Shown here piece after piece: positions 5,513-8,741 of a stretch of 8,741 nt of DNA (positions are counted from its first letter, which is position 1; every line of letters begins with the position of its first letter). The notes under the pieces are model-generated. The model had not been told where the DNA came from and did no database searches. It saw only the letters and a list, made by a program, of their open reading frames with translations. The DNA is from Rhodospirillales bacterium (GTDB taxonomy: Bacteria; Pseudomonadota; Alphaproteobacteria; JAREAF01). The stretch is from positions 1 through 8,741 of the forward strand of contig JAREAF010000094.1 of the NCBI GenBank assembly GCA_029240475.1. The letters run 5' to 3'. The translations under genes and the position numbers were made by a program.

Positions 5513-7395
5513 GCGATGACGTCCTCCGCCCCATGGAGGAGCGCGAGGCCGCCGCCAAGCTGACCGGCGCGTGGCACGAGGGCGAAGGCATCCTCGCCTG
5601 GCTCAGCGCCACCGGCCACAAGACCACCGGCCGGCGCTTCGTCCTGACCTCCTTCGGCTTCTTCATCGCGGCGGGAGTGCTGGCCGTGCTGATGCGCCTC
5701 CAGCTCGCGGTGCCCGAGAACGACCTGATCGGGCCCGATCTCTACAACCAGATCTTCTCGGTGCACGGCACCGCGATGATGTTCCTCTTCGCCGTGCCGG
5801 TCATGCAGGGCGTCGCGATCTATCTCGTCCCGCTGATGGTGGGCGCGCGCGAGATCGCCTTCCCGCGCCTCGCGGCCTTCGCCTTGTGGATGCTGCTGTT
5901 CGGCGGCCTGCTGCTGTTCGTCTCGCTCCTGCTCGACATGGGCGCGGAGGCCGGTTGGTTCGCCTATGTCCCGCTCTCCGGCCCGGAATACTCGCCGGGC
6001 AAGCGCAGCGACGTCTACGCGCAGACCATCACCTTCAGCGAAATCTCCGCAATCGCGGCGGCCGTCTGCCTCATCACCACCATCCTGAAGATGCGCGCCC
6101 CCGGCATGTCGCTGAACCGCATGCCGCTGTTCGTCTGGGCCTCGCTCGTCACCGCCTTCATGATCCTCTTCGCCATGCCGTCGGTGATGATGGCTTCGAC
6201 CTTCCTCATCATGGACCGGCTGATCGGCACGCATTTCTTCAACCCCGCAGAAGGGGGCGACCCGCTGCTTTGGCAGCATCTGTTCTGGTTCTTCGGGCAT
6301 CCGGAGGTCTACATCATCTTCATCCCCGCGCTCGGCATGGTCTCGCACATCGTCGAGGCCTTCGCGCGTCGGCCGGTCTTCGGCTATGTGCCGATGGTGC
6401 TCTCGCTGGCCGCGACGGCCTTCCTCGGCTTCGGCCTCTGGGTCCATCACATGTTCGCATCGAACGTGCCGCAGCTCGGCGCGAGCTTCTTCACCGCCGC
6501 GAGCATGATGATCGCCATCCCGAGCGGCATTCAGATCTTCTGCTGGCTGGCGACCTTGTGGGACGGCCGGCTGGTCATCCGCACCCCGCTGCTCTTCGTG
6601 TTCGGCTTCATCTTCACCTTCGTCATCGGCGGCATGACCGGCGTCATGCTGGCGGCCGTTCCCCTCGACCTCCAGGTGCACGACACCTACTTCGTCGTCG
6701 CCCATTTCCACTATGTGCTGATCGGCGGAGCGGTGCTGCCGCTGTTCGGCGCGCTCTATTACTGGATCCCGAAGGTCACGGGGCGCATGCTCGACGAGCG
6801 GCTCGGACAGCTGAATTTCTGGCTGATGGCGATCGGGGTCAACCTGACCTTCTTTCCGATGCACCAGCTCGGGCTCGAAGGCATGACCCGGCGCGTCTAC
6901 ACCTATCCGCCGGAGATGGGGTGGGACAGGCTCAACCTGATCGCCACCGTCGGTGGCGTGCTGGTCGCGCTCTCCGTGCTGCTGTTCCTCTTCAACCTGC
7001 TGCGCAGCCTCTCCGTCGGGCGGCTCGCCGGGCCCGATCCCTGGGGCTCGCCGGGCCTGGAATGGGCGACCTCCTCGCCGCCGCCGGAATTCAACTTCGC
7101 CTTGCCGCCGGTCGTGACCGGCCGCAGCCCGCTGTGGGAAGCGGGTGAGGAGTGGCCGGTCGTCACCGGCCTCAAGCTGGACCAGCGCGAGGTGCTGATC
7201 ACCAGCGTGCTCGACGCCGAGCCCGACCACCGGACCGAGTTTCCGGAGCCCTCGATCTGGCCCTTCCTCGCCGCGATCGCCGTCGGCCTGACCTTCATCG
7301 GCTCGATCTTCACGCCATGGGCCGTGGTGGCCGGGTCCGTGCCCGTCGCCATCACGCTCATCGGCTGGTTCTGGCCCAAACCGGGGGAGGAGTGA
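5509..7395 (+). CDS. coxA: Cytochrome c oxidase subunit I, divergent proton channels, extended C-terminus
   Basis: This 628-residue multi-helix membrane protein is the catalytic haem-copper subunit that reduces O2 to water. Seen: haem a ligands His86 (HGTAMM) and His401; haem a3 ligand His399 (HDTYFVVAHFHYV); CuB ligands His264, His313 and His314; Tyr268 in GHPEVY for the His-Tyr cross-link; and Glu266, the A1-type gating glutamate. Odd points: the K-channel Lys, normally in the P-T-G-[IV]-K motif, is Gln342 (IPSGIQIFCW); the D-channel entrance motif GAPD-AFPR-NN reads GAREIAFPRLAA with Glu115; and the conserved GGFGN stretch is replaced by QGVAIY. After the 12-helix core there is a tail of about 110 residues with PEPSIWPF and two more hydrophobic helices (about 585-602 and 604-621). 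The start overlaps coxB by ATGA and has GGAG 8 bases upstream. The set resembles CoxN of Bradyrhizobium. Confidence 0.95.
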   Translation: MSDDVLRPMEEREAAAKLTGAWHEGEGILAWLSATGHKTTGRRFVLTSFGFFIAAGVLAVLMRLQLAVPENDLIGPDLYNQIFSVHGTAMMFLFAVPVMQGVAIYLVPLMVGAREIAFPRLAAFALWMLLFGGLLLFVSLLLDMGAEAGWFAYVPLSGPEYSPGKRSDVYAQTITFSEISAIAAAVCLITTILKMRAPGMSLNRMPLFVWASLVTAFMILFAMPSVMMASTFLIMDRLIGTHFFNPAEGGDPLLWQHLFWFFGHPEVYIIFIPALGMVSHIVEAFARRPVFGYVPMVLSLAATAFLGFGLWVHHMFASNVPQLGASFFTAASMMIAIPSGIQIFCWLATLWDGRLVIRTPLLFVFGFIFTFVIGGMTGVMLAAVPLDLQVHDTYFVVAHFHYVLIGGAVLPLFGALYYWIPKVTGRMLDERLGQLNFWLMAIGVNLTFFPMHQLGLEGMTRRVYTYPPEMGWDRLNLIATVGGVLVALSVLLFLFNLLRSLSVGRLAGPDPWGSPGLEWATSSPPPEFNFALPPVVTGRSPLWEAGEEWPVVTGLKLDQREVLITSVLDAEPDHRTEFPEPSIWPFLAAIAVGLTFIGSIFTPWAVVAGSVPVAITLIGWFWPKPGEE

Positions 7396-7997
7396 TGAGG
7401 CCTGTCGCCGCGGTCGATGTCTCGCGCCTGCCCGACCACGCCTTCGGGCATCGCAGCATCCTCTGGTGGGGGACGCTCGGCTTCATCGCCACGGAAGGCA
7501 TGGCCTTCGCCATCGCCATCGCCGCGTATCTCTATCTGCGCACGCGCATCCCGGAATGGCCCCCGGGCGTGCCGCCGCCCGACCTCGCGATCGGCATCGC
7601 CAACATGGCCATCCTGATTCTCAGCGCGGTGCCCAACTATCTGACGAAGCGCGCGTCCGAGAAGGAGGATCTGAGGCAGGTCCGCATCTGGATCCTGGTC
7701 ACCCTCGCCTTCGCCATAGCCTTCCTGGTCCTGCGCTGGTTCGAGTTCGCATCCCTCAATGTCCGCTGGGACCTGAACGCCTACGGCTCGATCCAGTGGA
7801 CGCTGCTGGGGCTCCACACGGTTCACCTGCTGACCGACGTCGGCGACACCGCGGTGCTCGCGGTGCTCATGTTCACCGGTCCGATCACCGGCAGACGCTT
7901 CGTCGATGTGAGCGAGAACTCCTTCTACTGGTATTTCGTGATCGCGAGCTGGCTGCCGATCTACGCGCTGATCTATTGGGGACCGAGGGTGCTCTGA
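7395..7997 (+). CDS. coxC: Cytochrome c oxidase subunit III, short form
   Basis: This 200-residue membrane protein has about five hydrophobic helices (near 23-46, 64-82, 94-114, 131-155 and 172-192). GFIATEGMAF with Glu34 matches the conserved Glu-containing helix of subunit III (F-I-x-S/T-E-x-M-F-F), and LLGLHTVHLLTD matches the later helix with paired His. Subunit III stabilises subunit I and helps proton uptake. Classical members have seven helices and about 260-290 residues; this one has the short five-helix form, and the extra helices at the end of subunit I may replace the missing pair. The ATG shares one base with the coxA stop (TGATG), with a GGAGGAG ribosome binding site just upstream at 7386-7392. 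Confidence 0.88.
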   Translation: MRPVAAVDVSRLPDHAFGHRSILWWGTLGFIATEGMAFAIAIAAYLYLRTRIPEWPPGVPPPDLAIGIANMAILILSAVPNYLTKRASEKEDLRQVRIWILVTLAFAIAFLVLRWFEFASLNVRWDLNAYGSIQWTLLGLHTVHLLTDVGDTAVLAVLMFTGPITGRRFVDVSENSFYWYFVIASWLPIYALIYWGPRVL

Positions 7998-8010
7998 GCG
8001 GGAGCGGCGG

Positions 8011-8388
8011 ATGGAGCGGATCGAAAAGAGTCACGAGGCCCCGCCGATGCGTTACCGGCCAAGCCTCATCCTGGCCGGGGTCGCCGCGCCGGTCGCGCTC
8101 TCCGGTTTCCACTTCTTCTCCTACGCGGCCATGCCGTGGATCTGCCTCAGGCAGGCGCAGGCGCTGCTTTGGATCGGGGCGGGCGGCTCGATCCTGCTGG
8201 CGCTGGCCGGGCTCGCGGCTGGCCTCATGGCGAGCCTGCAAGGACAAGGCGATCCGGACGATGCGCCTGGCCCCGGCCCGCGCGGCGCCTTCTTGGGCTC
8301 GGTCATGGCGCTGTTCAGCGCGCTTCTGCTGCTGGTCCTGCTTGGGCAGGCGGCGGCGACCCTTCTCTTGGACCCCTGCCACAAATGA
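8011..8388 (+). CDS. Small three-helix membrane protein of unknown function
   Basis: I do not recognise this 125-residue protein. It has three hydrophobic helices (about 17-41, 50-77 and 92-119), a Gly/Pro/Asp-rich loop (GQGDPDDAPGPGPRG) between helices 2 and 3, and a Cys at 45 and near the C-terminus (LLLDPCHK). Its place between subunit III and the CtaG-type assembly gene, 13 bases after the former and overlapping the latter by ATGA, suggests a small accessory subunit or assembly helper of the oxidase; this is inference. ATG 8011 is chosen, but an ATG at 8047 (MRYRPS) would remove only the first 12 residues, before helix 1, and has an equally weak ribosome binding site. Confidence 0.7.
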   Translation: MERIEKSHEAPPMRYRPSLILAGVAAPVALSGFHFFSYAAMPWICLRQAQALLWIGAGGSILLALAGLAAGLMASLQGQGDPDDAPGPGPRGAFLGSVMALFSALLLLVLLGQAAATLLLDPCHK

Positions 8389-8741
8389 CCGCCCTGCTCG
8401 CCCTGCTGCTGCTGGCCGCGGCGACTCCCGCCGCCGCGCATGAGGGCACGGAGGCGGCGCCATCCTGGACCGCCGCGCTGGCGGTTTCCTTCGGAGCGGC
8501 CCTCATCCTGGCCGCCTGGATCGGCCGCCGCGCGCGCCTGCGCAGGGGCGAGGCGATTTGCGTCGCGGCGGGGTTTGCGTTTCTCGCCTCGGCGCTGGTC
8601 GGGCCGGTGCCGGCGCTGGAGGACCGCTCGCTCGCCGCCCACATGATCGCCCATGAGCTGCTGATGCTCGCGGCAGCGCCCCTCCTGGTCCATGCGCGCG
8701 TCTGGCATTTGACCATTCCCGCGCTGCCCTTCGGCATGCGC
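8385..8741 (+). CDS. ctaG: caa3-type CtaG cytochrome c oxidase assembly protein, N-terminal part
   Basis: The frame is open from ATG 8385 to the right edge, giving the first 119 residues; the usual length is over 250. Seen: a hydrophobic N-terminus ending in AAAH that could be a signal peptide, helices near 28-46, 55-75 and 84-104, and the motif SLAAHMIAHELLMLAAAPLLV with the HMxxH pair at the start of the third helix. This motif is typical of the multi-helix caa3_CtaG family (Pfam PF09678), needed for assembly of caa3 oxidase in Bacillus and probably linked to copper delivery. It is distinct from the CtaG/Cox11 copper chaperone of classical aa3 operons. The ATGA overlap with the preceding small gene makes it part of the operon. 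Confidence 0.85.
   Translation, partial: MTALLALLLLAAATPAAAHEGTEAAPSWTAALAVSFGAALILAAWIGRRARLRRGEAICVAAGFAFLASALVGPVPALEDRSLAAHMIAHELLMLAAAPLLVHARVWHLTIPALPFGMR

Noticed and set aside
5491..7230. Long minus-strand open frame (579 codons) opposite coxA
   Set aside because: Its Glu/His/Gln/Asp-rich composition is simply the reverse complement of hydrophobic helix codons of coxA; it has no recognisable domain.

Overview
The window is 8.7 kb of GC-rich DNA with tightly packed, mostly overlapping genes. Gene content and codon use suggest an alphaproteobacterium, perhaps of the Hyphomicrobiales or Rhodospirillales, but the sequence gives no marker that fixes the genus. There is no rRNA, tRNA, CRISPR array or insertion sequence in it.

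Layout. Bases 1-562 hold the start of a minus-strand gene for an exported PQQ-type sugar (sorbosone) dehydrogenase-like beta-propeller; it runs off the left edge. Bases 563-696 are a short divergent intergenic stretch. Bases 697-1227 carry the wreck of a patatin-like phospholipase gene with two frame changes and an apparent internal deletion. From 1297 to the right edge runs one plus-strand operon of eight genes: a lanthanide-type PQQ alcohol/methanol dehydrogenase (xoxF-like), its periplasmic binding-protein partner (xoxJ-like), a membrane-anchored monohaem cytochrome c, cytochrome oxidase subunit II fused to a cytochrome c domain (caa3-type), subunit I, a short subunit III, a small three-helix membrane protein of unknown function, and the start of a caa3-type CtaG assembly factor. 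Junctions are 20-, 4-, 4- and 1-base overlaps, gaps of 7 and 13 bases, and another 4-base overlap, so the genes are very probably co-transcribed and translationally coupled.

How it may work. The layout reads as a complete periplasm-to-oxygen electron route: alcohol (methanol or another short alcohol) is oxidised by the PQQ enzyme, electrons pass to the anchored cytochrome c, then to the cytochrome c domain and CuA centre of subunit II, and on to the haem a3-CuB site of subunit I. The alcohol dehydrogenase has the extra Asp two residues after the catalytic Asp (D322-Y-D324) that marks lanthanide-dependent enzymes. Subunit I keeps all metal-binding histidines and the key Glu of the A1 oxidases, but by eye it lacks the K-channel Lys (Gln at 342) and the usual D-channel entrance residues. 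The dedicated pairing of an XoxF-like enzyme with an unusual caa3 oxidase is the most interesting feature of the window. The family assignments come from motif recognition, with no database search.
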